A stretch of DNA of 64,000 bases, taken from positions 8,804,001 to 8,868,000 of the forward strand of contig OZ059898.1 of assembly GCA_964057225.1 (NCBI GenBank), in the 5' to 3' direction. The stretch comes from Auanema rhodensis. Lineage: Eukaryota > Nematoda > Chromadorea > Rhabditida > Rhabditidae. The notes under the pieces are model-generated. The model worked only from the letters and a program-made list of their open reading frames with translations, had not been told where the DNA came from and ran no database searches. Positions 11,301 to 23,944 of the stretch are shown one piece after another (within the stretch, counting starts at the first letter, position 1; the number at the start of each line of letters is the position of its first letter). Position numbers and translations under genes: made by a program.

Positions 11301-14143
11301 ATCGTTGAAGAATAATATTTGTTGTCTGATTTGTTGTGTTTCATATTAACTATTATTAAAATAACTATTATAATAATATGAATTTTCAATCTATTATATA
11401 AACTTACCAATGGTGGTCGAAGACTATTTTGTGTTTTTTGTTCTTCTTCAGCCATACTAATTGGACTATGTGAATGACGTCTCTTTGATGGTCCAACAAA
11501 TGAAACTGTCTTACTCCGATTACATGATGATAATGATTGAACTGCATCCGAAAATCTTCGAGACATACTGAAATTCATCTATATAAGTGAAAAAGTTCTA
11601 AATCATTATAAACTTCTTGGAATAAGTTGGCTTCGGAATTTCAAGCTGAGGGCCACTGGTATCAATTTCACATCGAAGTGTTACTGCTTCCAAAAGTACA
11701 GAAGGCGGTCGACAACTTCATATTCAATATTAGATGAGGAAATTTTCTTTCGTATTACCTATCCATATCTTCTTCAATATTCATTGTACTGTTCTCCTGG
11801 CTTCCTGATGATGATGGATGAACTGCTTCCAGAATTGTTTGCAACTGAAGGTTCAAATTTGAAATTATTTTTATTTTTTCTATATTTCATGCTTATTCAC
11901 CTGTTCTCTTTCACTATCATTCAAAGAACTAGCATGTTCAGCTGCTGTTTCTTCAATTTTCTTCAACAAAGGTTTTTCCCAGGAAATCATATTTCTGTTC
12001 TTTGGAGCAATGCCTAAAGGAAATTTGAAACAATTTGAGATCAAACATTTCTCACCAATGACAGATTGAATAGCTGAGGTAGTGATATTACCAACATCAG
12101 CGCCAAACCCAAGAAACTGTCCACCAGCCATCTCCTTAAAGCAAAAAATATAATTTTAAATGAAAAATTAGATTTTCTAAAAACCTGTAGTTGAATTGCT
12201 CTAAGTCTTTTTCGTAAAGTATAGAATATATAGCCATAAGTGAATAACATAGTAACACAAGGTAAATAGAAAGCAAATATACTGCTTGATAACATATATA
12301 TTGGACTATAAATTCCACAATGATGCTCAGTATAAAGAAAATGTTTTGTTCTTGTATTCAAACCAGTTCCTAAAACTATATGAAAGGTTAAGTAAGCTCA
12401 GAATGAATTTTGTAAATGTATTTCTAATTTTCAAAAAATTCGATCAGGATGAGATTCGAACTCACGCGGGGAAACCCCAATGGATTAGCAGTCCATCGCC
12501 TTAACCACTCGGCCACCTGATCACGTTTATGGTAGTAATCGAAACTTTTTAAATGGTTTATAAACGATTTGCAATTTTTGTTCTCTGTGCTCGAATTGAT
12601 AATTCAGTTTTCTTAGGAAGTTTATCAAGAAAAGGGAATTTGGTCCTACCTAGTGGTAAAGAAAGACCAACACTGAAAACCCATGTAATTGCTATCGCTA
12701 CATATACACGCTTCTTGTGTTTCATGGTCTTGTATTCAGCAGGTTTGGTGGCAGCTACTAATCTGAAATTATAAGTTCCCTTTTCATCTATATATGTATA
12801 TATGTATGTATATAAATTCCCTTAATATGATGAATTCGTAACATAAGATAAAAAGGAAATGATTGAAATACATCGATGAAAGTTGTGAGAGAAACACTCG
12901 GTAAGATTATTTGTAATATTTTCCAACAATCTGAGTGAATGTTCACATGAAAATGCAGAAATTCTTCAGTTTCAGTTTCTTTATAGTTCAACTGAAAGAT
13001 TACATTTGAACATATTACTTCAGATATAAATATATATATATATATATATATTTCTAGATTATTTCAGTTTCACGTTTGTTCTTCTTTTCTATAATGGATC
13101 ATGTCCCCTTGAATTGCTCCTTTTTGAATTTCTAAGCTTTATGCTCTTTATGCTGAATGAAGAAAGTTTATAAAAGTTGGAGAATGAAGAAGGAGAGATA
13201 ACATGAGTGAAATATTGAAGGAGTTTCAAGAGAAACGAGAGAAAGAAAGAATTAGGAATAGAAGAAACAACTTTGAAAGGGGGGTGAGACCTAGAGGATA
13301 TATTTGAGTATAAGAAGATATGGGAATGGTCGGAGATTCATATCTTATTAGGTTCATAAGAGATTCGGCACTTGGCACTCTGAGCTTTCCCGTTTTCTCT
13401 CCCACCCCCTCTCACCCTTTGGCACTCCCTCAGCAATAAGGTTTAGCCTTACTAATGAGGTAAATCTCTGCATTTTCTCATTCAATCTTTGATATTTCAC
13501 TAACATATGTATGTTTTAAATGAAATTCATATACTCAAATAAGGAATTTCAAAACAATAAAAATGAATACCATACCTGTCAATACTGATTAAAACCAAAT
13601 GAATGATAGATGATGTACTAGCTGCTACATCAAGAACACAATAAAAATAACAAACAGAGAGAGGTAAGTGCCAATGTAACCTGTTGATCTACGAAAATAT
13701 TATTAGTATATTGAAATAGTTGAGAAAATATTACAGAAAGATATATACTGAATGGCATTACAAAAGCTCCAACAATAAGATCAGCCATAGCTAATGAAAC
13801 CTAAAAACATAACAATAATTGAAAATATAATATATATAATGATAAAAAATATTATTAAATGAAAGATCTTACTAATAAGTGATTGGTTGGGGTTTGTAAA
13901 CTTCGAGTCGTGAATACTGCTCCGACAACCATGCAGTTTCCTGCTATACATACAAGAGGAACTATTGAAAGTGTTAAATACCTGTAATAAAAATATAAGA
14001 ATTATTAAATATCAAATAGAATATTTTAATTTATTCTAGAAGACTGACCACCATTCTGGCTGGAGGATACGATCTTCTGCTTCTACAGCAGCTACTTGAT
14101 TTGCGATATTCGAATTCAGTTCATAATCAGAAGTGTTCCACAT
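8396..14143 (-). CDS. Biogenic-amine-type G-protein-coupled receptor
   Basis: Twenty exons splice in phase to 710 residues, from the ATG at 14143 to a TAG at 8396-8398. TM1 has ...IAGNCMVVGAV. TM2 is LAMADLIVGAFVMPFSIY. TM3 has Cys3.25 and the amine-binding Asp3.32 (CYFYCVLDVAASTSS). TM4 is in exon 5. TM5 carries adjacent serines (YMLSSSIFAFYLP) as in phenol-amine receptors. Intracellular loop 3 is very long (about 250 residues over seven exons). TM6 has CWLPFF. TM7 reads GYLNSSLNFFIY. A Ser-rich tail follows, with a CGCG pair. Two class landmarks are changed: DRY is DRL, and NPxxY is NFxxY. Exons: 14049-14143, 13873-13981, 13735-13800, 13576-13688, 12650-12762, 12185-12369, 12056-12134, 11901-12013, 11759-11844, 11614-11715, 11408-11567, 9746-9886, 9602-9698, 9382-9551, 9234-9328, 9096-9167, 8961-8996, 8698-8802, 8556-8645, 8396-8501. 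The ligand is inferred only as an amine (dopamine, octopamine, tyramine or serotonin). Confidence 0.88.
9887..11407 (-). other. 1.5-kb intron of the amine-type receptor
   Basis: The intron between receptor exons 11 and 12, both in the loop-3 region. It is AT-rich, with a purine-rich patch near 10660-10700 (runs of GGGG and AAGG). I see no coding exon or RNA gene in it. Confidence 0.6.
12441..12522 (-). tRNA. tRNA-Ser(GCU)
   Basis: An 82-nt cloverleaf on the minus strand. The acceptor stem GATCAGG pairs with CCTGATC, with discriminator G. The D arm contains TGGCCGAGTGGTTAAGGC. The anticodon stem ATGGA/TCCAT holds loop CTGCTAA (anticodon GCT, reading AGC/AGU). The class II variable arm is GGGG-TTT-CCCC. 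The T arm loop is TTCGAAT. A pol III TTTTTT terminator follows within a few bases. The gene lies inside the 280-bp intron between exons 5 and 6 of the amine-type receptor, on the same strand. All stems pair, so it is likely functional. Confidence 0.96.
12763..13575 (-). other. 0.8-kb intron of the amine-type receptor
   Basis: The intron between exons 4 and 5, after the codon for the TM3 Arg of the DRL motif. It contains a (TA)n run at about 13030-13051 and a GC-richer, C-tract-containing patch at about 13360-13470. No exon is recognised. Confidence 0.6.
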
Positions 14144-16489
14144 CTGTATGAGATGTAACTGGAACTAAGACAAGCATTATACAGCTATTTTAAAACAAAA
14201 AAAAAACAGATTTTCAAAAAAAATATTGAAAAGAACAATCAAAATTCCAATAAAAGTTTTTTTTTCGTTTTTTCATTTCTTGAATTGAATAAATAGAAGT
14301 TGACTTGAATGATTCGGCTTTGGATGCACTTTGCAATAAGATTTGCTTCGAAAATCCTAGCTTTGATACTTAGGAGAAAGAAAAGAATGAAATAAGCAAA
14401 ATCTAACATAATAATAGAAAATCAAGATGAACACATTTAAATAAAATAAAAATATGAAAGATATATCAATAAATTTAAAAAATAAATATAAATATATAAT
14501 AAATATTATTTATATATACATATATGTATATATACGTAGATATATAGAGATGTATAAAGATAGACATGTGAAGATAAAAATAAGTTTTGAGATAGAAGCA
14601 AAAAAATGTTGATAAAAGATAAATGACTTTCTGACCGTATAAGATGACAGAATATCCATCTATTGGGAAAAATAAATATAAATATGACCAATATAAGTTT
14701 TTTTTTGAACAGATACTTCTTCAGAAGTTGATCGTCCCTCGGGGTAGTATCTTGTGGTCGAAGCTTCTGTTCTTTCTTCAGGCTGACTAGAAATAAATTT
14801 CCGAATGGGCAGCTTCAAACAAATAGTTCTAGTGTTGAGATACATTGTCGGTGAAATATTACTTGGAAGAAAATAAATGGAAAATGACTTCAAATAGATG
14901 TAACATTTAGAAGATTCTTTAAAGATTATTTAGTAACAATAACAAACAATTTTATATTTTATAATTTATAAATTTAAATAAAAAAAGATATTAGAATCTT
15001 AATTCTAAAATTAATTTTTATCTTTTTTTGGAATTTAAAAAAAAACTTTTTAGCATAAGATAAGGTGAAGAAGCGATTCAGGGGGTACGGACGTTGACGA
15101 ATTTATAATTGAATTTTCCCCGAAGACTGCAACATTCTAAAGCCGCTGTACGAGAAAAATGGAAAAAAATCTGTGAATTCAGTACCTTTTCTTGTCATTC
15201 CCGTCAAATAAAAGGGAATTTTGAATGACTAAACATGCTTAGTATCAATAGAGAATAAAGCGCAGTTTTTGGCTTTGCTGCTCATTAGCTTTTGTAGGGA
15301 GAGTGCATTGTTAATTTGAATTAATTCCGGAAGATGTCTGTTTTCTCTTTCAATTTTTCTAAATTTATTTGACAGAAGCAATATTTGAAACGGAAAAAAG
15401 CTAAAGAGAAACAAAGAATATAGTAGAATTTTTGAAATAATACCGAATTGTAAATGAAAACAAATGCAAAACTACATTTTTCTTGCTAAAAATTTAGTAA
15501 ACACTCTGTAATTAACAGTTATGGAATTTAAAAAAAAAGTTTCTCAGTCATTTAAATATCGTAAGTTTTACGATTATCTTGCACAATCCTTGTTATTATA
15601 ACTGAGAATATGATCAATTCAATTAATTTTTGGAATTGTTGGGATCAGTAATGTATTGAGCAAATTTGTATTCACTTGAGATATTTTAAAACTGAAAGAG
15701 AAAAAGAGAGAAAGTAAGAAGGAAATAGAGATAGACAGAGAGTGGGAGAGAGAGAAAGACAGAAACAGAAAAGTAGAAGGGAAAAGAGAGAAAAAGACAT
15801 AGGAAGAGAGAGAGAGATGAAGGAAAATAAGGGGTAAATCATCGAAACTAGGAAGAAGAAATGAATAAGATTGGATTATGTGAATCTGGAAAATGATGTA
15901 AACTCTAATTTGCTTAATCAAGAATCAATTAAAAGTAAAGTAAGTATGAAAATAAGTTGAAGCATTGTAACTTATTTATAATATCTATCTCAACATTGAA
16001 GATATGAAGAAATTAAACGAAAAATGTTTTATAGATAAAAAAATAATTTTTTCGTAAAAAAATGGAATATATATCTCGAAATCGCATTTGAAACTCATTG
16101 AATACAGAGTAGAAGCTTTGGGTCTACCGCGTTCTCATATTGCATCAGCAATCAAGGTGGGGGAGCTTGAAGGAATAGATTTCACAAGAGCAGAGTTTGA
16201 ATATGAAACTGATTAGAGTGGTGAGAGGAAGAAGATTTACATCTTTTTTCAATCCAATCCAAGTTTTCAAATATTTTGAAAGAATCAACTAACGTATGCA
16301 TACAAAGAAGTAACAACATTTCCTTTTAAAATTTAGCTAAATTGTGAATAGATATTAGCATAATTAATATATTTTTATAAAATATATAATAATAGTTAAT
16401 GATAAATAAACAATTTTTACATTTTTGTTTTCAATTCTTAAACACAACGTTTAGAAACTAAAATTGTTATATATCCTTATATCCTTATA

Positions 16490-16517
16490 TCTATCTATCT
16501 ATCTATCTATCTATCTA
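16490..16517. repeat. (CTAT)n microsatellite
   Basis: Perfect tetranucleotide repeat of about seven units, directly after two near-copies of the unit ATATCCTT. Confidence 0.9.
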
Positions 16518-18110
16518 AGTTCTAAAATTTCAATTTTCTACTTTTCAAAGTCAGAAAAGTATTCATTATTGTCTTGAGCTTTTGACAACGTTTTCTCATA
16601 ATCAAGTGACGCTGCTTTTGTGAAAAATCAACGTTTTCATCACTACTAACTGAGCACTTTAATGCACTGAATTGGAATTTCCTCGCCGATACTCCGCTTT
16701 GAGACTCCCTATTTTTTCTCCTCAAAATTGCACTCAAAAACGTAAAGAAGATAGATTTTTCGAAGATTTAAAGATTCCACGACAAGTAGAATTTCCAACT
16801 TCATTCAGAAATTCAGATAAGTGTATATGTAGAAAAGGAAAAAGAGCATGGAATTGGTTAGAATATGAAGTGCTTATGTTACATACATACTTTTTTCTTA
16901 TTTACAAGACTTTAAGAGGTATAAAGTAAAGAAATATTTGAGATTATATGAAATATCTTTGAAAGAAAGATGATTGATCACAAATAATTTGCTTTAAGTT
17001 CTCAGTTGGTTCAAACATATAGTTTGTAAGATGATTGAACATCATTGACGAGGGCAACAAGCACCCCTGTTAGAATTAGTTGGCTTTCATTCACAAATCG
17101 AAAGGTCTTAAACATTGAAGAGTGATTGAAGATGAAGAGAAAAGAGACCAAAAAAAGACGAAAAAGGTGATCAAAAACCTTACAAAATAAAGACAGAAAT
17201 CTGAATAATAGTCGATATGCTTTTCAGTAAATCAGGAAGAAAACTGCAATTAAGGAGGAGAGTAAGGCGGAAAAAAGTATTTCTGGAAATTATTCAAACT
17301 ACGTCATCTACTACACACAATAAGTTGAATACTATGAATTAGTAGTTAATTAGTAGCTAAATAACTTTAATAGTAACAGTATCAGCAGTAGAAGCATCAA
17401 GATGAAAAATGAAGACAAACTTCATCATTCGTTATGTATTTGCAGAATATGCTCATTTTACAAAGTTGAATGATTTAAAGAAAGAAAAAAATTGACGAAA
17501 ATTGCTGAATATGATCATGAAATGTTCAAAAATTGAAAAATCATCGGAAGAAATGGCAAAAAAGACTATGAAGAAGACGATGAAAAGTATTGAAAAAGCT
17601 TTCAGACGATTGTTCAAGAAGCTCTCACATATCTCGATTTCGTTAAACTCGTTGTCCAGATATGTATGTAATAGAAAATCATTAGCTTTGCTCCTCTTGA
17701 AATCTGAACCTATTACTGGATTATAACATAACTTGTTTTTTTAATAAAAAAGAAAAAAAGAAATTCTTTATTAAAATTAATAATTTGATAAAGAATTTAT
17801 GTTAATATAAGTTAATATAATATATATATATATATATTTTATATATTATATGTATGTTGTATGATAATATATATAAAATTTGAAGAAAATATTATAAAAA
17901 TTTGTAAAAGAAAGTTGTAAACATTTGCAAAATTTTTTCTATGGATAGCATACTTAATGGTTTAACAGTCAAGCTATATGTATACAAATTCCTTTTTTTT
18001 CAGAGATTTCAAAGAAGAACATCATTTTTCAAATAGAAAAATGCATATGTATATATTATGTATATATATATATGTATATCTATCTAACTATATATATATA
18101 ATATATATAT

Positions 18111-18118
<8 letters not shown>

Positions 18119-18144
<26 letters not shown>
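18119..18144. repeat. (AT)n microsatellite
   Basis: Uninterrupted AT dinucleotide run inside a longer AT-only stretch (18061-18146). Confidence 0.85.
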
Positions 18145-18152
<8 letters not shown>

Positions 18153-18750
18153 TAATAATAAATATATTATAACAAAACAAAAATAAGTTAACAGTTTATT
18201 TATATAAAAGATTGAGAAAACCTGGAGAAAAGAAATTTTAGTGATATATTGCCTTGGGCATCTTGTCGTGTACGATGTAAACAAAGCTCATTTGTTAGTA
18301 GAATTTTTAGTACAATTCTAACTAAGAGAAGTTTAAAAAAAAAAAAGAAAATTTCAAAAATAAACTTAACCTAATCTATTAAAAAATATAATAAAAATAC
18401 GTTGCTTTACTATTTAAAAAAAGAAAGAAAAAGGAGCTACAACTGATGTATATTATAGAAATAATAATTAAATTATATTACTACATAATACATATTCAAA
18501 TTTTATATTTTTTTTTCAAAAAATATATGATGAATTTAAAAACAAAATATGTTATATAGGTAACTATATGAAATAAGTCATACTATTAAAAATGTCAATA
18601 AAAGTTCTCACGAAATCTAGTAATGTTTGAAATGAAAATTTAATAATTCTTGTAAGTACCACTATATTTAAAAATAAATTAAAAGTTTAAAATAACATAT
18701 TGTTAAAACAGATTTATATTTATTAGTAAAATATTTAATTAAAATAGTTC

Positions 18751-18779
18751 TGATGATGATGATGATGATGATGATGATG
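18751..18779. repeat. (GAT)n microsatellite
   Basis: About nine perfect GAT units. No coding frame runs through it from neighbouring sequence. Confidence 0.9.
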
Positions 18780-19613
18780 CTGAATATGATATGAAGATGT
18801 TTGAGTAAAACTCTTTCAATCCTACAAGTGATAAGGAAATCATTGCATGAAGACGAAAGAGCTACGATGATGAAATTTATTTTCTTTGCCTCTTCACTAA
18901 TTCATCTCTAAATCTCCATTCCTCTCTTCTTTACCCTTTGCCCTTTTTCAATTTTTCATTTTCTTTTTCTGTTTCTCTCTCTTCTAACCTCTATATCTAT
19001 TACTCTCTCATACACTCTTTTCTCTCTCTCTTTCTCTCTCCCTTTCTTCCTCTCTCTTCATTTCCTCTGTCTTTTCTGTATCAACTTTCTTACTTAAGTA
19101 AGTTAGAATACAAAGAATATACGAAAAGATAGATAGATAGACAGTATTAAATTATGAGAGAGATATATAGAGACTCATACATAGATTCAGAAGATATTCC
19201 ACTTTTAATTCATGATGTATGCCGTATATTCTGATCGCTTCGTGCTATATACGAACTTATGAGCTTTTTTGATTGATTTTGCGATGAATTTTAGCTTACT
19301 CGGGACCATTATGAATCAACCTTTTTTTCAAGCATTCAGAAGGCGGTAAACTATTACATATGTATAAATGCGTATGTATTTAGTTTGAAAATTTTAGAAA
19401 TTGCAAAAATGCAAAAATAATTTTAAAAAAAGCTTAGAAAATACAACAATTTATTACAATTATCTGATATGACAATTGACAAAAATTGCTTATTTTTGTA
19501 GAGATTTTGATTCAAATTTTTTAAAAATTCGATGTAAAAAGTAGATTGTAGTTGGAATTAAATATAAATTTTTATAAAATATATAAATAGCTAACGTATT
19601 ACTTTCTATATAA

Positions 19614-19617
<4 letters not shown>

Positions 19618-19646
<29 letters not shown>
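19618..19646. repeat. (AT)n microsatellite
   Basis: AT dinucleotide run of about 14 units. Confidence 0.85.
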
Positions 19647-19653
<7 letters not shown>

Positions 19654-21276
19654 CATATAACAATTCCCACGATATCTCGACTGATGAATGAGCTAAAGCT
19701 TCTGATTATATTATTGAGAAAAGATTGCAACTGGATCCTGATTGCAATTTTAAAACTCAAAAATAAAATTTTAACAATAATTCAAACCAATTAAAACTTA
19801 TTTTTCTACTTTTTTGTTATTTTTTGTTTATTAACTGAACAAAAAAAATTTTTAATGAATAGAAACTGATCTTCATTCAACAAATGAAAATTAAAATTCC
19901 TGTACATACTTACATGTTGGATGATCAAACACAATAATAGAAACGGACTTTTCTGGCGACAATTCATGATTTCAAAAAAATATTTGAAATCTTCATTTCA
20001 AAATTAATAAATTATGTAAATATATTCAATATATTCAATATAATTAAATATTAGTAGCATAGCAGCTTGTTCTTTCCATAATTCTTGAATTATGATTATT
20101 CAGTGACCAATACTCAAATCTTCTTAAATGCAATTGACAAAGTTTAATAATAAAAGAATGTTTGATATATGTATGTATATATTGGATATTCTTTTTCAAA
20201 TAAAAAGGTGATTAGAATGAAAATTGAAAGAATAAATGAATCAAAAATCATTCAAAGTTACTTAGAAGCTTCTGCTTGAGGTCAAACTGGAATAAATGTA
20301 GTTGTGTCATAACAATATTTATTTTTATATAAAGTCTTTAACTTATTTTTTATTTAAACTATAACTTAATAGAATTTATTAAAAAAAAGAATTAGAATAA
20401 TAGTTTTAAAAAATAAAAATATATCGACTTTCATGTACTTTTTAAAAACATTTTTAGAAGATCAGGTCAACAGTGGACAAAGAAACAATATATGAATTTA
20501 TTTAGAAAGAACATGGAAAAAAAGAAAAAAATCTAAAGGAATAAAGAATAGAAAAGCAAAGACATCTCATTTGATGTCTTCATTCAAAATCTATTTAAGA
20601 ATGATCCTTTTCTCGTCAATCAGATCATCAAAATTACCAACATCAATGTATATAAGAAAGAAACAAGAAATGAATTTCTGCATGAGTAATTGGAATGATT
20701 TCATTTAATCAAACAAACTTATATTTAGTGTTTCTAACTTCAATACAAAAATCTTTTTTAAATAAAAAAAATGATATTGGTGTAAATGAAATTTAAAATT
20801 TGATGAATTGAATGACATTTGTATTTTAGAAAATCAAAATTCTTTATTTTTGACATATAAACATACATCATTTGTTAATCCTTTTTTAAACTTATTTTAC
20901 TTTTGATTCATGATCATTTAAAATTTTTTAAAATATTAAAAGGAAAAATTTTCTTGAATAAAATTTCAAAGTTTGAAGATTGGCACATGAGAAGACTTCT
21001 TTTTAGCTTAGCTTAAAGGTATCTCTCTCTCTCACCTGGTTTTTCTTTTTTCCTTCATCTTCTATTAAATCTTCTTCCTATTGAAATACATTTTATATTT
21101 ATAATGTTTCTTAAACATTATGATAAGAAGATAATTAAAATTATTTTGACAATTCAGTATATGCCGATTGTCCAGCACAAAAATCGTAAAAGTTACATAA
21201 GCCATGATAGCATTGGCTATATAAAGTATGAGGAATATAGATAAGAATCTTGTGTCTGTTTGATTTACTCTTCAAA

Positions 21277-22865
21277 ATGATATTCTCAATACTAGTTTTT
21301 CTAATTTTAGGATATATAAGTAAGTTTAATTGTTGTTTTTCATATCAAAGAATTACTTTTTTAGTTTGGAAATTGGTATTATCTTTGCAATTATCGGAAA
21401 TTTCCAAAAGAACTGTTGCAATTTCTGGATGTGATACTGGCTTTGGTCAACTTCTGGCTTTGAGACTTGTGAAGAAAGGAGTTCCAGTAATTGCTGGATG
21501 TTACTCTGTTAAGGTAAAATATATTTTATTAAAAATTTCTAAATAATTTTTATTTCATTAAAGGGTGAAGAAGAATTAAAGAAGAAAAGTAATAATAACA
21601 ATATTCTTCATACATTACCTTTGGATGTTAGCAGCGATGAGAGTACCAGCAAATTTGCTGAAAACGTCAAAAACATTGTTGGAAAGAATGGTTTGATTTA
21701 CTATATTCTATAAACTATGTCTTATATGGGAACAATTGCTAGTATAATCTTTTCTCAGGTCTTTGGGGTGTTGTGTGTAATGCTGGAATTCTTGGAAATT
21801 CAGGTCCTGATGATTGGTTGAATACAAATGATTATATTCAGGTATTATTATAAAATAATAAAAATAAATGTTTGAAATCATTTAAATATAATAAACATGA
21901 AGAAAACATTAATTTTGAATCAATTAATTGAAACTTGCTTCATCTATACATCTGCATATGGTCAAAGTATATTATTTCTATGAATTATAAATTCCACCTG
22001 TGTTTTATATAATAATTATATTCTTTATTAATATTTTTACCTTAACAAACTATATTTTTATATTTTAGACAATGTCAGTTAATACATTTGGTGTTATGCG
22101 ATTTGCTCAAAATTTAAAAAAACTTGTTAAAATTCAAAAAGGACGTGTTGTTATCATTTCTTCTATATCAGGACGTACTCCACGTCCAACTGTTGGACCA
22201 TATTGTGTTTCAAAACATGCTGTTGAAGCGTATGCTGACGTCATCAGGTTTTTAAAAAAAGGAATTCATTGTAAACTTTATTTATTTTAAGACACGAACT
22301 ATCTGATTTTGGTGTTTCTGTACATCTTTTGGAGCCAGGTTTCTTTACAACCAACATTACTCAAAGTGCTACAAATGATTTAGATAATGTTTGTAAAACT
22401 TTAATTAATTACAATTAATATATAATAATAATAATAATATATGTATATTTAGGTATGGAAACGATTAGATAATGAAACAAAAATAGAATATGGAGAGAAA
22501 TATTTCAAAGATTGTATGTATTTAAATTTTTATTTTATTCTTATTTTTATCTGTTTTTATATAATTTTTAAATATTTATTAAAAAACTTTGCAGATAAAG
22601 AATCACGATTCTCAAGATTATCTCATTGTGCTGATGATTTGAATCCTGTTTTAGAAGCTTATGAACATGCTTTATTAGCTAAATTTCCTAAAACTAGGTA
22701 ATATCAAAGAATATTTGTGTTTTTATAATAATTCATCATAGATATTGGGTTGGATATGATACTATTCTATTTTACATTCCATTAGCTACTCTTCCTACAT
22801 TCCTTCAAGATGCTTTCATATCATTTCAAAGACGTAACCGCCCACTTCCAGCATCAACTTTATAA
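21277..22865 (+). CDS. Short-chain dehydrogenase/reductase, retinol/17beta-HSD-like
   Basis: Nine exons (21277-21319, 21365-21513, 21564-21690, 21759-21841, 22069-22247, 22292-22388, 22453-22513, 22595-22697, 22742-22865) splice in frame to 321 residues. The N-terminus is a membrane segment (MIFSILVFLILGYI). The cofactor motif TGxxxGxG appears as SGCDTGFG. Next come LDV, the NAG motif (VVCNAGILG), the catalytic Ser (IISSISG) and YCVSK with the catalytic Tyr and Lys. PGFF follows the Rossmann core, as in membrane-bound retinol and 17beta-hydroxysteroid dehydrogenases. This family oxidises or reduces retinoid, steroid or similar lipid alcohols with NAD(P)(H), usually at the ER membrane. The first intron is exactly 45 bp, so retaining it would keep the frame, but its sites (GTAAGT...TTTTTTAG) favour splicing. 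All key residues are present. The substrate cannot be read from sequence. Confidence 0.92.
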
Positions 22866-22884
22866 TTTTCTCAATAACTTTCTA

Positions 22885-23944
<1,060 letters not shown>

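Larger units (their letters stand above)
14144..21276. other. 7-kb gene-poor region
   Basis: AT-rich DNA between the divergently transcribed amine-type receptor (-) and the SDR (+), so it probably contains both promoters. It holds a GA-rich tract (15690-15830), a CT-rich tract (18945-19075), a (CTAT)n run, a (GAT)n run and (TA)n runs. Two GC-richer patches (14710-14870 and 16105-16216) have open frames discussed in the findings. The low-complexity frames near 16672-16929, 17502-17726 and 17978-18172 look like chance. Confidence 0.5.

Noticed and set aside
16672-17726. Two plus-strand open frames (16672-16929 and 17502-17726)
   Set aside because: Both are Lys/Arg-rich frames in purine-rich, AT-rich DNA, with no acceptor, donor or family similarity visible.
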